Positions 17,269-25,973 of a stretch of DNA of 64,000 nucleotides are shown piece by piece. Numbering within the stretch: the first letter of the stretch is position 1; each line of letters begins with the position of its first letter. Position numbers and translations under genes: made by a program. The notes under the pieces were generated by a model. That model did no database searches. It was not told where the DNA came from and saw only the letters and a list, made by a program, of their open reading frames with translations. This DNA comes from an uncultured Acetobacteraceae bacterium. GTDB taxonomy: Bacteria > Pseudomonadota > Alphaproteobacteria > Acetobacterales > Acetobacteraceae. The stretch is from NCBI GenBank assembly GCA_943912335.1, contig CALTUD010000011.1:36860-100859 (forward strand). Reading direction: 5' to 3'.

Positions 17269-17988
17269 TCAGCCCTCCAGCTCGCCCTGGCGCATCGCGA
17301 CGCGCACCGCCTGCGCCGTGGTGGCGACGCCCAATTTGATCCGAACGCGACGCAGATGGTTTTCCACCGTTCGTTCCGACAAGCCCAGGGTTTCGGCGAT
17401 CTCGATCTGCCGCCGCCCCGCTGCGGTCCAGCGCAGCACCTCGCGTTCCCGCTCGGACAGGGCGGCGCCCCCGTGCCGGTCCGTCTGGATCAGCAGCCGT
17501 TCCGCCGCCCGGAACGCCGCCACCGCCAGCACGGGCAGAAACACGCGCGACACCGCACCGGACACGATCCGCGCCCCGCCCAGGCTCATCGCTCCCTCCA
17601 GCCCGTTCGGCCCGAACACCGGCACCTGCAGGCCATGCAGCCCCGGTCCGGTGGGTGCGCGCCGGACGCGGTAGCGCTCGCCGCTCTCCGTGTGCGTCTT
17701 GCTCCAGAAGAACGGCGCCCGCGCGTCCAGCACATGCTGCGTCATCGGGCAACGTCGGACATAGGTGTCCGCATCCACGGCGCCGCCGTTCTCGAACCAG
17801 TCCCCCTCGATCCACAGGATGCGGTCCACCCCCGGCTCGGCGGAACCGGCGGTAGAAAACAGGACGAACCGGTCGAAGCCGAACGGTGCCGCGGCCGTCC
17901 TCACCGCATCCTGGACCTGCGCCGGCCGGTCGGCCGCCTCCACCGCCAGAACGGCGCGGAGGATCGAGCCGGCCGGGTCGTCGCTCAA
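17269..17988 (-). CDS. LuxR-family regulator with autoinducer-binding-like domain
   Basis: A 239-residue protein with an N-terminal domain like the LuxR autoinducer-binding fold (residues ~10-150) and a C-terminal LuxR helix-turn-helix (LSEREREVLRWTAAGRRQIE, LSERTVENHLRRVRIKLG). No synthase gene is near, so it is a LuxR 'solo'. Conserved ligand residues partly remain (Trp in EGDWFENG, Tyr in DTYVRRCPM, Trp in APFFWSKT). The Asp that binds the homoserine-lactone amide, expected in a DP pair, is Cys here (RRCPMT), so a different ligand is likely. Translation probably begins at a TTG overlapping the hchA stop (TTGA, 17985-17988), which points to coupling with hchA. A GTG about 15 codons further in is an alternative. 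Confidence 0.82.
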   Translation of the reverse strand: MSDDPAGSILRAVLAVEAADRPAQVQDAVRTAAAPFGFDRFVLFSTAGSAEPGVDRILWIEGDWFENGGAVDADTYVRRCPMTQHVLDARAPFFWSKTHTESGERYRVRRAPTGPGLHGLQVPVFGPNGLEGAMSLGGARIVSGAVSRVFLPVLAVAAFRAAERLLIQTDRHGGAALSEREREVLRWTAAGRRQIEIAETLGLSERTVENHLRRVRIKLGVATTAQAVRVAMRQGELEG

Positions 17989-18848
17989 GGCGCCAGATCG
18001 GCCAGCAGGGTTTCCGCCGCCAGTCTGCCGAGCGCGTTGGAGGCGAGCGGGCTGTCGCCGGTCAGGAGGCGGCGATCCTTGTGCACCTTGCCGGTGATGT
18101 CGTCGTTCAGGATCTCCACGCCCAGCGCACGGAGACGCTCTCCGACCAGCCAGGGCATGGGGCCTGGCAGATAGCCGACCTCCACGTTGGCGCCCTTGTC
18201 CAGCGCGTCGGGGAAGACGCAGATCCGGTAGCCCTTGAACGGAAACGCATCCGTTTCGCCGTCCAGTCCGGCGGCGAGCAGGGCGGCGGGGCCGTGGCAG
18301 AGCGAGATGATGTGCTTGTTCCGCTCCAGCGCCCAGCGCAGGGCACGGCCGACATCGGCATTGTCCGGCACGCCGTTCAGAACGCCGTGGCCGCCCGGAA
18401 CGAACAAGGCGACGTAATCGCCGCCATCCAGATCGGCCGCGACCTCCGACAGCTTGCGCGGCGATTTCAGCCGGTCGCGATACTTGGCGAAGGTCGCGTT
18501 CACCGCCGCGTCCTCGTGCGGAAACGCCCACCATTCCAGCTTCACCGGATCGCCGGTGGGGGTGGCGATCTCGATCTCGAACCCGGCCTGATCCAGATGG
18601 TGCATCGGCAGAAGCATCTCGACCGGATGGTTGCCGGTGGAGAAGAAGGTGCCGTTGCCCATCAGCAGGTATCGCTCCTGCGAGGCGATCATCAGCACCT
18701 TGCCGGTGCCGGCGTAGCGGTGCGGATAATCGGCACCGTCGAAATCGGTCTTGGCGGCGGTGTACCGGCTCAGCGAATAGGGCGACGGAAAGAACGCGTT
18801 GTCTTCGGCCCGGTCCGGCGTGGGGCGGCGATCGTCGGTGGTGGTCAT
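17985..18848 (-). CDS. hchA: DJ-1/PfpI family protein HchA (Hsp31-like)
   Basis: A 287-residue member of the HchA/Hsp31 group. Family members are glyoxalase III / protein deglycase and holding chaperone, protecting against methylglyoxal and other carbonyl damage. Seen: the catalytic Cys-His pair in ISLCHGPAALLAAG, the Glu/His metal site region GNHPVEMLLPMHHLDQAGFE, and VALFVPGGHGV. The length matches E. coli HchA (283). Start ATG 18848 (MTTTDDRR). A carbonyl-detoxifying enzyme suits bacteria that oxidise sugars and alcohols at high rate. It is followed, with a 4-base overlap, by a LuxR-like regulator that may respond to the same stress. Confidence 0.92.
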   Translation of the reverse strand: MTTTDDRRPTPDRAEDNAFFPSPYSLSRYTAAKTDFDGADYPHRYAGTGKVLMIASQERYLLMGNGTFFSTGNHPVEMLLPMHHLDQAGFEIEIATPTGDPVKLEWWAFPHEDAAVNATFAKYRDRLKSPRKLSEVAADLDGGDYVALFVPGGHGVLNGVPDNADVGRALRWALERNKHIISLCHGPAALLAAGLDGETDAFPFKGYRICVFPDALDKGANVEVGYLPGPMPWLVGERLRALGVEILNDDITGKVHKDRRLLTGDSPLASNALGRLAAETLLADLAP

Positions 18849-18976
18849 GGCGTGCGGCCTTTCTTTCGACTGTCCGCGTCACTCTGGATGGATGTGGCGG
18901 CGGCGCAATGCGGGTTTTCCCTCAATCGCCCCCGTCCGAGCCCGGTTCGATCACGGCGGTTTGATGCCGCGTGTCG

Positions 18977-20098
18977 ATGCTCTATCCTGCCGTCCGGATG
19001 ATCCGCGACGCCCTCGTCTGGTGGTCGGACCAGATGCTCGATCTGGTGCCGGCGCGCTTCACCCGCCCGGACCCGTCCGAGGCGGGCGCGCTGCTCGTCG
19101 AGCCGCTGCCTGGCGCGGTGCGTCTGTGCCTGCGCGAAGCCGGGGCGGAGCGCGTGCTCGAAACCCTGCCTCTCGCCGTCGTCGTTCCGGCGCTGGTCGA
19201 ACCGGATGCCGATCCCGCACCTCTGGTCGACCCGGCCGATGCGGAGGGCTTCCTCCGGGCGATGGAGTTAGCGCTCGGTCCAGAGCGTAGCGTGCCGGTG
19301 CTGTTGCGCCTTCCCGCCACGGCCGTTCTGCGTCGCGACGTGACGCTGCCGCTCGCCGCCGAAGCCGGGCTGGATCGCGTGCTCGCTTTCGAGATGGACC
19401 GGCTCACCCCGTTCTCGGCCGACGAGCTGTTCTTTTCCTCCGTCGTCACCGGGCGCGACCGCGCAGCGGGCCGTCTGCTCGTCCGTCTCGCCCTGCTGCC
19501 ACGCGCGCCCTTGCGGCCGGTCCTGTCGCTGCTGGCCGCAGCCGGCACGGAAGCGCAGGCGATCGACGTGCCTGCTGCCCCGGGCGAGCCCTCCCTGCGT
19601 ATCCCCCTCGCGCATGAAGCGCCGGTTTCCGCACGCAGGCAGCGTTTCCAGCTCCGGGCCGCCTTCGGTGCCTGCACGGCGCTGCTTCTGCTCGCCGTCG
19701 TCCTGCCGTTCGTCCTGCAGCAGATGGCGCTGGACACCGCCGAGCGACGCATCGCCGCGCTGCAAACCCCCGTGCACGCGGTGCAGGCGCTGCAGAACCG
19801 CATCAACAGCGGCTCCGCCGGCGCGCTTCTGGTGCGGGCCGAACGGGCCCGCCTCGGCGACACGTTGTCGGTTCTCGCCGCCATCACCACCGTTCTGCCC
19901 GATGACAGCTACCTGACCGATCTGGCGCTGCGTCGCGGCGAGCTTACGATCAGCGGCCAGTCGCCCTCCGCGGCGCGTCTGATTCCGGCGATCAGTGCCG
20001 TACCCGCCTTCACCGCTCCCGCCTTCACCGCCCCGGTGACACGTATCGAAGGGCAGGGACAGGAATTGTTCTCCATCAAGGCCGGGATCGCGCCGTGA
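18977..20098 (+). CDS. gspL: Type II secretion protein GspL (PilN-like)
   Basis: A 373-residue inner-membrane protein. The cytoplasmic N-terminal part (residues ~25-205, ending SLRIPLAHEA) has the ATPase-like GspL/PilM fold expected to bind GspE (LPLAAEAGLDRVLAFEMDRL is typical). A single membrane segment follows (ACTALLLLAVVLPFVLQQ), then a periplasmic PilN/ferredoxin-like domain (TDLALRRGELTISGQ). Start ATG 18977; a GTG two codons upstream is possible, and neither has a clear ribosome site. Its stop overlaps the gspM start by four bases (GTGA), so L and M are translationally coupled. Confidence 0.87.
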   Translation: MLYPAVRMIRDALVWWSDQMLDLVPARFTRPDPSEAGALLVEPLPGAVRLCLREAGAERVLETLPLAVVVPALVEPDADPAPLVDPADAEGFLRAMELALGPERSVPVLLRLPATAVLRRDVTLPLAAEAGLDRVLAFEMDRLTPFSADELFFSSVVTGRDRAAGRLLVRLALLPRAPLRPVLSLLAAAGTEAQAIDVPAAPGEPSLRIPLAHEAPVSARRQRFQLRAAFGACTALLLLAVVLPFVLQQMALDTAERRIAALQTPVHAVQALQNRINSGSAGALLVRAERARLGDTLSVLAAITTVLPDDSYLTDLALRRGELTISGQSPSAARLIPAISAVPAFTAPAFTAPVTRIEGQGQELFSIKAGIAP

Positions 20099-20742
20099 GT
20101 ACTGCACGCACGCTGTCCCTGCCCACGGGACGTTCCGGCCGCCTTCTCGCCGTGGCGGCGTTGGTTCTGCTGCTTCTGCTGCTGTGGTCGGCCGTGGGGG
20201 CGCCGCTGCTCGGCTGGTATCGCGACCGCGCCGCCACCCTGGAGAACCGTCGCGCGGTGGCCGCGCATATGGCGGTGCTGGCGGAACGGCTGCCGTCGCT
20301 GCGGCAACAGGCGAGCGAAGCGGCGCTCAGAGCCGGTCCGTCCGCGCTCATGACCGGCAGCAGCGACGCCATCGCCGGGGCCGCACTGCAGGACCGGGTG
20401 CAGCAGATGGCGTCCTCGCTCGGCGCGACCCTGTCCAGCAGCGAAACCCTGGCCGCCTCGGCGGCGGGCGAGCATCAGGCCGGCGGTCCTTATCGCCGGG
20501 TCGGCGTCCGGATCGCCGTCACCGCGCCCTTTAATATCATGGTGAAATTTATTGCCGCGATCGAGCAGGCCTCCCCCGCCATGCTGATCGACGATCTCCA
20601 GCTCCATGGCCCCCGCATCCAGATCAGCGCCGACCCGCCGCTGGAATGCGCCATGACCGTTCTGGCCTTCCGCCATGCCGGTGCGGGCGACTCCACCGCC
20701 GCCCATGCCGATGCCGCTGCCGCCCCGGACGACGCGCCGTGA
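20095..20742 (+). CDS. gspM: Type II secretion protein GspM (GspMb type)
   Basis: A 215-residue protein with a short cytoplasmic N-terminus, one membrane helix (LLAVAALVLLLLLLWSAVGA), a coiled periplasmic region (RDRAATLENRRAVAAHMAVL) and a small ferredoxin-like domain (RVGVRIAVTAPFNIMVKF, ASPAMLIDDLQLHGP). This pattern matches the alphaproteobacterial GspM 'b' family. GspM pairs with GspL and holds the assembly platform. GTG start at 20095 overlaps the gspL stop; its own stop overlaps the next start in the same GTGA fashion. Confidence 0.85.
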   Translation: MSTARTLSLPTGRSGRLLAVAALVLLLLLLWSAVGAPLLGWYRDRAATLENRRAVAAHMAVLAERLPSLRQQASEAALRAGPSALMTGSSDAIAGAALQDRVQQMASSLGATLSSSETLAASAAGEHQAGGPYRRVGVRIAVTAPFNIMVKFIAAIEQASPAMLIDDLQLHGPRIQISADPPLECAMTVLAFRHAGAGDSTAAHADAAAAPDDAP

Positions 20743-21434
20743 GCGGTGGTACGGCCCGGCCGATCCGGTTCGAGGTCCTGCTCGCCGCCGCCGGCGGCAT
20801 GGCCTTGTTGCTGCTGCTCCTGCTGGCGCTGGAACTGCGCGCGGGCCTCGCCGGGCCGGCCGCAACCGTCGCCGTGCCGCTCCATGCCGGAGAAAGCGGC
20901 CACGAGGCCGCTCCGGCCGACGCCGTTTCCGCCTTTCTGTCGCCCGACGCGGTGGAAGACGCGCAGCGCGTGGTTCTGGCCAGGCCGGTGTTCAGCCCGC
21001 AGCGGCGGCCGCCCAGCGTGGCCGTGGCCGGTCCGCAGCAGCCGCGCTTGTCCGGCATCATCGTCGGTCCGCATGGGCGGCGGGCGATCTTCGCGGGCGC
21101 CGGCGACGCGCGCGGGGTGGTGGTGGACGTGGGCGGGCAGGCCGGTGCGTGGCACGTGCTGGCGATCGACGACCATTCGGTCCGGGTGAGCGGTCCGGAC
21201 GGGCCCCGCACCCTGCACCCGTCGCGCGACAAGGCCGGTGGGCAGGACGACAACCCCCTGGGCGGCGCTCTGGGTGGCGGCGACGGATCGTCGCATCCGT
21301 CCATTCTCGATCTGCTTCGCAGCCGGGACGGTGGCCGTGGTATAGGCCCCGGCCTGATGGGCGGTCAGTTGCCGCTGCCCCAGAACGGCGACGCGCAGAC
21401 TCCGCAACAAACAGCCCCGGCGGCTCCAGAATGA
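20739..21434 (+). CDS. Type II secretion GspC/GspN-like periplasmic protein
   Basis: A 231-residue protein with an N-terminal membrane anchor (EVLLAAAGGMALLLLLLLALEL). A homology-region-like beta domain follows (ARPVFSPQRRPP, QPRLSGIIVGPHGRRAIFAG, GAWHVLAIDDHSVRVSGPD), with a Gly/Asp-rich, low-complexity tail. The RPxFxxxRRP-LxGII pattern is typical of proteins annotated GspN or GspC-like in alphaproteobacteria. They link the inner-membrane platform to the secretin. I cannot separate the two names by eye. GTG start 20739 in a GTGA overlap with gspM; 10 bases separate it from gspD. Confidence 0.78.
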   Translation: MSGGTARPIRFEVLLAAAGGMALLLLLLLALELRAGLAGPAATVAVPLHAGESGHEAAPADAVSAFLSPDAVEDAQRVVLARPVFSPQRRPPSVAVAGPQQPRLSGIIVGPHGRRAIFAGAGDARGVVVDVGGQAGAWHVLAIDDHSVRVSGPDGPRTLHPSRDKAGGQDDNPLGGALGGGDGSSHPSILDLLRSRDGGRGIGPGLMGGQLPLPQNGDAQTPQQTAPAAPE

Positions 21435-21444
21435 TTCTCGCCCG

Positions 21445-23835
21445 ATGACCCGTTTCCGCCAGGCCGCGCCGATCCTGCCGCTGCTGCTTCTGTTCGGCTG
21501 CAATCACGCCGAGCAACCGGTGCTGGAACCACTGCCGGCGCTGCCGGGCGGCGTGCATAGCGCGCCGCCACGGCTGAACGGCGATATCGGCTCCACCGCG
21601 CCCGACCTGCCGGCGCAGGTGAGCTATGGACGGCCCCGCGTGCCGACCGTGCGCACGCCGAACGTATCGTCCAGCGGCGGTTCCACTACGCTGGATTTCG
21701 CCGATACCGACGTGCGCGACGCCGTGGCGCAGATCCTGGGCAATCTGCTGCATGCCACCTACACCATCGATCCGGCGGTGAAGGGCACGGTGACGCTGCA
21801 TACCGCGGCGCCGCTCGACAACAATCAGCTCGTGCCGACCCTGCAGATGTTGTTGTCGCAGGTGGGCGCGGAATTGTTCCGGTCCGGTGCGATCTATCGG
21901 GTGGTGTCCGTCGCGAACGCCCCCGCGTCCGGCCCCGGCGTGGTCGGGGCCGCGGGTGCCGCCAACGCCGCCAACAACCAGGTTCTGTCCGGCGGCGAAG
22001 GGCTCGGCGGATCGTCCATGGTGCCGCTGCGCTATGCCGGCGCCGAGGACCTGGCCAAGGCGTTGCAGCCTTTCGTGCAGTCCGGCGCCAAGATCGTGCC
22101 GGTGCAGGGCTCCAACGCCTTGCTGGTGAGCGGCGATCCGGCCGTGCGCGGCACGCTGCTGAGCCTGATCCAGGCCTTCGACACCGATGCGCTCGCCGGC
22201 CAGTCCTATGCGCTGCTGCCGGTGGATTCCGGCGACGCCAAGGACATCGCCGCCGCCGTCACCGAGGCGATGCAGGGCCGCGGCAAGTCGCTGAGCCAGG
22301 TGGTGAAGGTGGTGCCGATGACGCGGGTGGACGCCGTGCTCGTGATCGCCAGCCAGCCTGCCTATATCGACGATGCGCGACGCCTGTTCGGGGTGATCGA
22401 GCGCACCCGCCGCATGACCGTGCGGTCCTGGCACGTCTATTATCTCCAGAACAGCCATGCCAACGACGCCGCCTACGCGTTGCAGCAGGCCTTCACACCC
22501 AACAACGTCACCGCCCAGCCCAGCACCAGCCCGCAGGCGAGCGGTCTGACTGGGCAGAGCAACGGCAACGGCTCCAGCGGTTTCGGCGGCATGGGCGGTG
22601 GCGGTCTCGGCGGCGGCATCGGGGGGCTGGGCGGTTCCGGCGGTGCCATGGGCGGTCTCGGCGGCAGCGGCGGCCTGGGCGGCGGCCTCGGCGGCGGTGG
22701 CGGGATCGGCGGTGGTCTCGGCGGCAACACCGGCCTTGCCGGCGGGCAGACGCCCGGTGCGCCCGGTGCCTCCAATACCCAGGCCAGCGCCAACCCCCTG
22801 CTTGGCGGTCTGGACAGTTCGGGCGGTGGCGGCAACGCCGATGTCAACGCGATGCGGATCATTCCGAACCCGCAGAACAATGCGCTGATGATCTACGCGA
22901 CCGCCCAGGAGAACGACACGGTCAACCAGATGCTGCGCAAGATCGACATCCTACCCTTGCAGGTGCGGATCGACGCGGTGATCGCCGAGGTGCAGCTCAA
23001 CGACTCGCTGCAATACGGCACCCAGTTCTTCTTCAAGTCCGGCGGGGTGAACGGCATTCTGAGCACCGGAAGCGGCAACATCACCGGCCCGATCGCCAAT
23101 GCCGCCCTCAACAGCACCCTGCCGGGCTTCGTGATCGGCGGGTTGAATAATGGCGGCGCGCCTGTGGCGATCAACGCGCTGCAGCAGGTCACCACCGTGC
23201 ATGTGCTGAGCTCGCCCGAGCTGCTGGTGCTGGACAACCAGCCGGCCCGGCTCCAGGTCGGCCAGCTGGTTCCGTATTCGACCGGAACCTTCAACAGCAC
23301 GCTCAACACCAACGGCAGCGCGTTCAGCCAGTTTTCCTACCAGCCCACCGGCGTGATCATGCAGGTGACGCCGCGCGTGAACAACGGCGGTCTGGTCACG
23401 CTCGACATCAGCCAGGAGGTGAGTTCGCTCGCCGGCGGCAACGGGTCGTCCGCCAGCACGAGCAGCAATCCCACCTTCAACGACCAGTCGGTGGTGTCGC
23501 GCATCGTGGTGCAGGACGGGCAGACCGTGGGCTTGGCCGGTCTGATCACCGACACGGCGACGCGCGGCAATACAGGGATACCCTGGTTGAAGGACATTCC
23601 GATCCTCGGTTTCCTGGCCGGGAGCCAGAACAACAACCGGACCCGCAACGAGCTGCTGATCCTGATCACCCCGCATGTGATGCACGATCAACGCGACGCC
23701 CAGGCGCTGACGGAGGATCTGCGCGACACGCTCAGCAACGCCGCTGCTGTGCCCTACGAGCTGGGTCCGATGCGCCAGAGCGGCAGTTCCGACCCGCAGC
23801 AGCGCGTCCGCAAAGCGGTCGGGATCGGCTACTGA
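21445..23835 (+). CDS. gspD: Type II secretion secretin GspD
   Basis: A 796-residue outer-membrane secretin, likely a lipoprotein (PLLLLFGC, lipid on C19). In order: an unstructured segment, N0 (STTLDFADTDVRDAVAQILG), N1-N3 domains (MVPLRYAGAEDLAKALQPFV; SYALLPVDSGDAKDIAAAV), and the C-terminal secretin domain (VRIDAVIAEVQLNDSLQYG ... NTGIPWLKDIPILGFLAG ... TRNELLILITPHVM). The N3 domain is interrupted by about 70 residues of glycine-rich sequence (nt ~22560-22760), a long version of the loop found in many GspD proteins. The signal peptide and all secretin signatures are intact. It forms the pore through which folded substrates leave. Confidence 0.96.
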   Translation: MTRFRQAAPILPLLLLFGCNHAEQPVLEPLPALPGGVHSAPPRLNGDIGSTAPDLPAQVSYGRPRVPTVRTPNVSSSGGSTTLDFADTDVRDAVAQILGNLLHATYTIDPAVKGTVTLHTAAPLDNNQLVPTLQMLLSQVGAELFRSGAIYRVVSVANAPASGPGVVGAAGAANAANNQVLSGGEGLGGSSMVPLRYAGAEDLAKALQPFVQSGAKIVPVQGSNALLVSGDPAVRGTLLSLIQAFDTDALAGQSYALLPVDSGDAKDIAAAVTEAMQGRGKSLSQVVKVVPMTRVDAVLVIASQPAYIDDARRLFGVIERTRRMTVRSWHVYYLQNSHANDAAYALQQAFTPNNVTAQPSTSPQASGLTGQSNGNGSSGFGGMGGGGLGGGIGGLGGSGGAMGGLGGSGGLGGGLGGGGGIGGGLGGNTGLAGGQTPGAPGASNTQASANPLLGGLDSSGGGGNADVNAMRIIPNPQNNALMIYATAQENDTVNQMLRKIDILPLQVRIDAVIAEVQLNDSLQYGTQFFFKSGGVNGILSTGSGNITGPIANAALNSTLPGFVIGGLNNGGAPVAINALQQVTTVHVLSSPELLVLDNQPARLQVGQLVPYSTGTFNSTLNTNGSAFSQFSYQPTGVIMQVTPRVNNGGLVTLDISQEVSSLAGGNGSSASTSSNPTFNDQSVVSRIVVQDGQTVGLAGLITDTATRGNTGIPWLKDIPILGFLAGSQNNNRTRNELLILITPHVMHDQRDAQALTEDLRDTLSNAAAVPYELGPMRQSGSSDPQQRVRKAVGIGY

Positions 23836-24704
23836 GCAGCCTCGCCGCCCGCACCCGTGCCCAGGCCCGCGCCGTATCGGGGCGGGAGCGCGGCTTCGCG
23901 TTGCTGATCGTTCTGTGGTCGCTGGTGCTGTTCTCGCTTCTGGTGTCGGCGATCACCGCGGCAGGCGGCGGACGGGCGCGGGAAGCGGGCGAGCTGATCC
24001 GCAACGCCCAGCTGCGCGCCTGTGCCGAAGGCGGGATCGACCAGGCGATGTTCCATGTTCTGGACCCGACCCCGGCGCGCTGGCCGGCGGACGGCGTGGC
24101 GCGGCCCCTGCGCGGCGATGGCTGCGCCTTGTCGGTGTCGGTCAGCAGCCAGGACGGCAAGATCAATCCCAACGTCGCCTCGGCGGCTCTGTTGAGCGGG
24201 CTGTTCCAGGCTGCCGGCGTGGACCCGCATCAGGCGCCGGTGATCGCCGCCGCCGTGGTGGCCTGGCGTTTTCCGGTCGCCCAGTCCGACGTGCCGCGCG
24301 GGATCGACTACAGGCCGCCGGGCGCGCCGTTCCAGAGCCTGAAGGAGATCGGGCTGGTGCCGGGCGTGACGCCTGCGCTGCTGGACCGGATCGCGCCGGT
24401 CCTGTCGCTGTATCACGACGGCGATCCCAACCTGTCCGACGCCTCTCCGCTGGTGCGGCGCGCCGTGTTTCTGGGCAGCGGCGTCGATCCGGACGGGGAT
24501 GGGGGTCCGTCCGCCGCGCAGGGTCCGTCGCCCGCCTCCGGCGAGCGGTTCGACCCGTCCGTGGTGGAGGTGGTCGTGGCGGCATCGGACCGGACCGGGC
24601 ACCGCGTCCGACAGGACGTGATCGCCGTGACGGGCGCTGGCGCCGGGCGGGATTCCAGTGGAACCGCAGCGCCCTACAGGATCGTGGCGCTCGGCCCCCG
24701 GTAA
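23832..24704 (+). CDS. gspK: Type II secretion minor pseudopilin GspK
   Basis: About 290 residues. The prepilin motif RERG-FALLIVLWSLVLFSLL must be included, with the usual GspK lack of Glu at +5 (Ile here). Further family features are GKINPNVASAALLSGLF and FQSLKEIGLVPGVTPALL (the GspK helical insert). The frame has no ATG, GTG or TTG between the gspD 3' region and the codons of the motif. The only plausible start is CTG at 23832, overlapping the gspD stop as CTGA, in line with the GTGA overlaps upstream in this operon. A TTG at 23901 lies inside the hydrophobic stretch and would destroy the signal. GspK caps the pseudopilus tip. Confidence 0.88.
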   Translation: MSSLAARTRAQARAVSGRERGFALLIVLWSLVLFSLLVSAITAAGGGRAREAGELIRNAQLRACAEGGIDQAMFHVLDPTPARWPADGVARPLRGDGCALSVSVSSQDGKINPNVASAALLSGLFQAAGVDPHQAPVIAAAVVAWRFPVAQSDVPRGIDYRPPGAPFQSLKEIGLVPGVTPALLDRIAPVLSLYHDGDPNLSDASPLVRRAVFLGSGVDPDGDGGPSAAQGPSPASGERFDPSVVEVVVAASDRTGHRVRQDVIAVTGAGAGRDSSGTAAPYRIVALGPR

Positions 24705-24927
24705 GGGTCGCCTTCGGGCAGACTCAGGGGAGCCGGTCCGGGTCGTAATCGAACGGACCAGGGGTCTGTGGTTCGTTCTTCCGGGAAAGACCATCTCTTC
24801 CGCCCGTCTCTGGCGCCGAAACACCAGCAAGAGGTACATGACTCCCTCCGGACGGACCTGCCCACGACCAAATGGCGCATTTGAGCGCTTCTGGACCGGG
24901 GGCGAGGATTCCTCTATCGGCTTTCCC

Positions 24928-25956
24928 ATGTCGGACATGATCAAGGACCCGCCTTCCGGTTCTACCAGGGCCAGTCGCACGGCGCTGGTCACCGGCATCA
25001 CCGGCCAGGACGGCGCCTATCTGGCGGAACTGCTGCTGGATAAGGGCTACCGCGTGGTCGGCATGGCCCGCCGCTCCGCCTCGGCCGACATGGTCAGCGC
25101 CCGTCTGCGCTGGCTGGGCGTGCTGGACCGGGTGGAGCTGGTGGATGGCGATCTGCTGGACCTGTCGGCGCTGATCCGCATCGTGCAGAGCGTGGAGCCG
25201 GACGAGGTCTACAACCTCGCCGCGCAGTCTTTCGTGGCGGCGTCCTGGCAGCAGCCTCTGCTGACCGGGCAGGCGACCGGTATCGGCGCCGCGAACATGC
25301 TGGAAGCGGTGCGCATCGCCCGTCCGCAGGCGCGTTTCTATCAGGCTTCGTCGTCGGAGATGTACGGCCTGATCCAGGAAAAGGTGCAGTCGGAGAAGAC
25401 CCCGTTCTATCCGCGCTCGCCCTATGCCGTGGCCAAGCTCTACGCGCACTGGATGACGGTGAACTATCGCGAAAGCTTCGGCCTGCATGCCTCGTCGGGC
25501 ATCCTGTTCAACCATGAAAGTCCGCTGCGCGGCATAGAGTTCGTGACGCGCAAGGTCACGGACGGCGTGGCGCGGATCAAGCTCGGGTTGGCGAAGACCC
25601 TGCCGCTCGGCAATCTGGAAGCCACCCGCGACTGGGGCCATGCGCGCGACTATGTGCGGGCCATGTGGCTGATGCTGCAGCAGGACGAGGCGTCGGACTA
25701 CGTGGTCGCCACCGGCCGCACCACCTCCATCCGCGAGTTGTGCCGCATCGCCTTCTCCCATGCCGGCCTGAACTACGAGGACCATGTGGAAACCCGCGCC
25801 GACCTGATCCGGCCGGCCGAGGTGGACGTTCTTCTGGGCGATGCGACCAAGGCGCGCGAGACGCTGGGCTGGAGCCCGGTGACGACGCTGGAAGAGATGA
25901 TCGCCGAGATGGTGGAGGCCGATCTGGCCCGCCATCGCGCCGCGTCCGTACGCTGA
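24928..25956 (+). CDS. gmd: GDP-mannose 4,6-dehydratase
   Basis: A 342-residue short-chain dehydrogenase that converts GDP-mannose to GDP-4-dehydro-6-deoxy-D-mannose. NADP-binding TGITGQDGAYLAELLLDKGY, then NLAAQSFVAASWQQP, the catalytic SSSEMYG, YPRSPYAVAKLYAHW (Tyr-x3-Lys), LFNHESPLRG and WGHARDYVRAMWLMLQ are all characteristic of Gmd. Start ATG 24928. The 223 bases upstream hold no gene I can support. It is followed 17 bases later by a reductase gene, so the pair makes a GDP-deoxyhexose for the surface glycan. Confidence 0.95.
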   Translation: MSDMIKDPPSGSTRASRTALVTGITGQDGAYLAELLLDKGYRVVGMARRSASADMVSARLRWLGVLDRVELVDGDLLDLSALIRIVQSVEPDEVYNLAAQSFVAASWQQPLLTGQATGIGAANMLEAVRIARPQARFYQASSSEMYGLIQEKVQSEKTPFYPRSPYAVAKLYAHWMTVNYRESFGLHASSGILFNHESPLRGIEFVTRKVTDGVARIKLGLAKTLPLGNLEATRDWGHARDYVRAMWLMLQQDEASDYVVATGRTTSIRELCRIAFSHAGLNYEDHVETRADLIRPAEVDVLLGDATKARETLGWSPVTTLEEMIAEMVEADLARHRAASVR

Positions 25957-25973
25957 GTCCGGGGCACGGCGCC

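Noticed and set aside
22560..22760. GGC-rich tandem sequence in gspD as a DNA repeat or assembly problem
   Set aside because: It stays in frame and encodes the glycine-rich loop often seen in secretins.
24768..24850. A possible decayed fourth copy of the three-hairpin repeat (GTTCGTTCTTCCGGGAAAGA)
   Set aside because: Only the first ~20 bases resemble the element and the stems do not pair well; chance similarity cannot be excluded.
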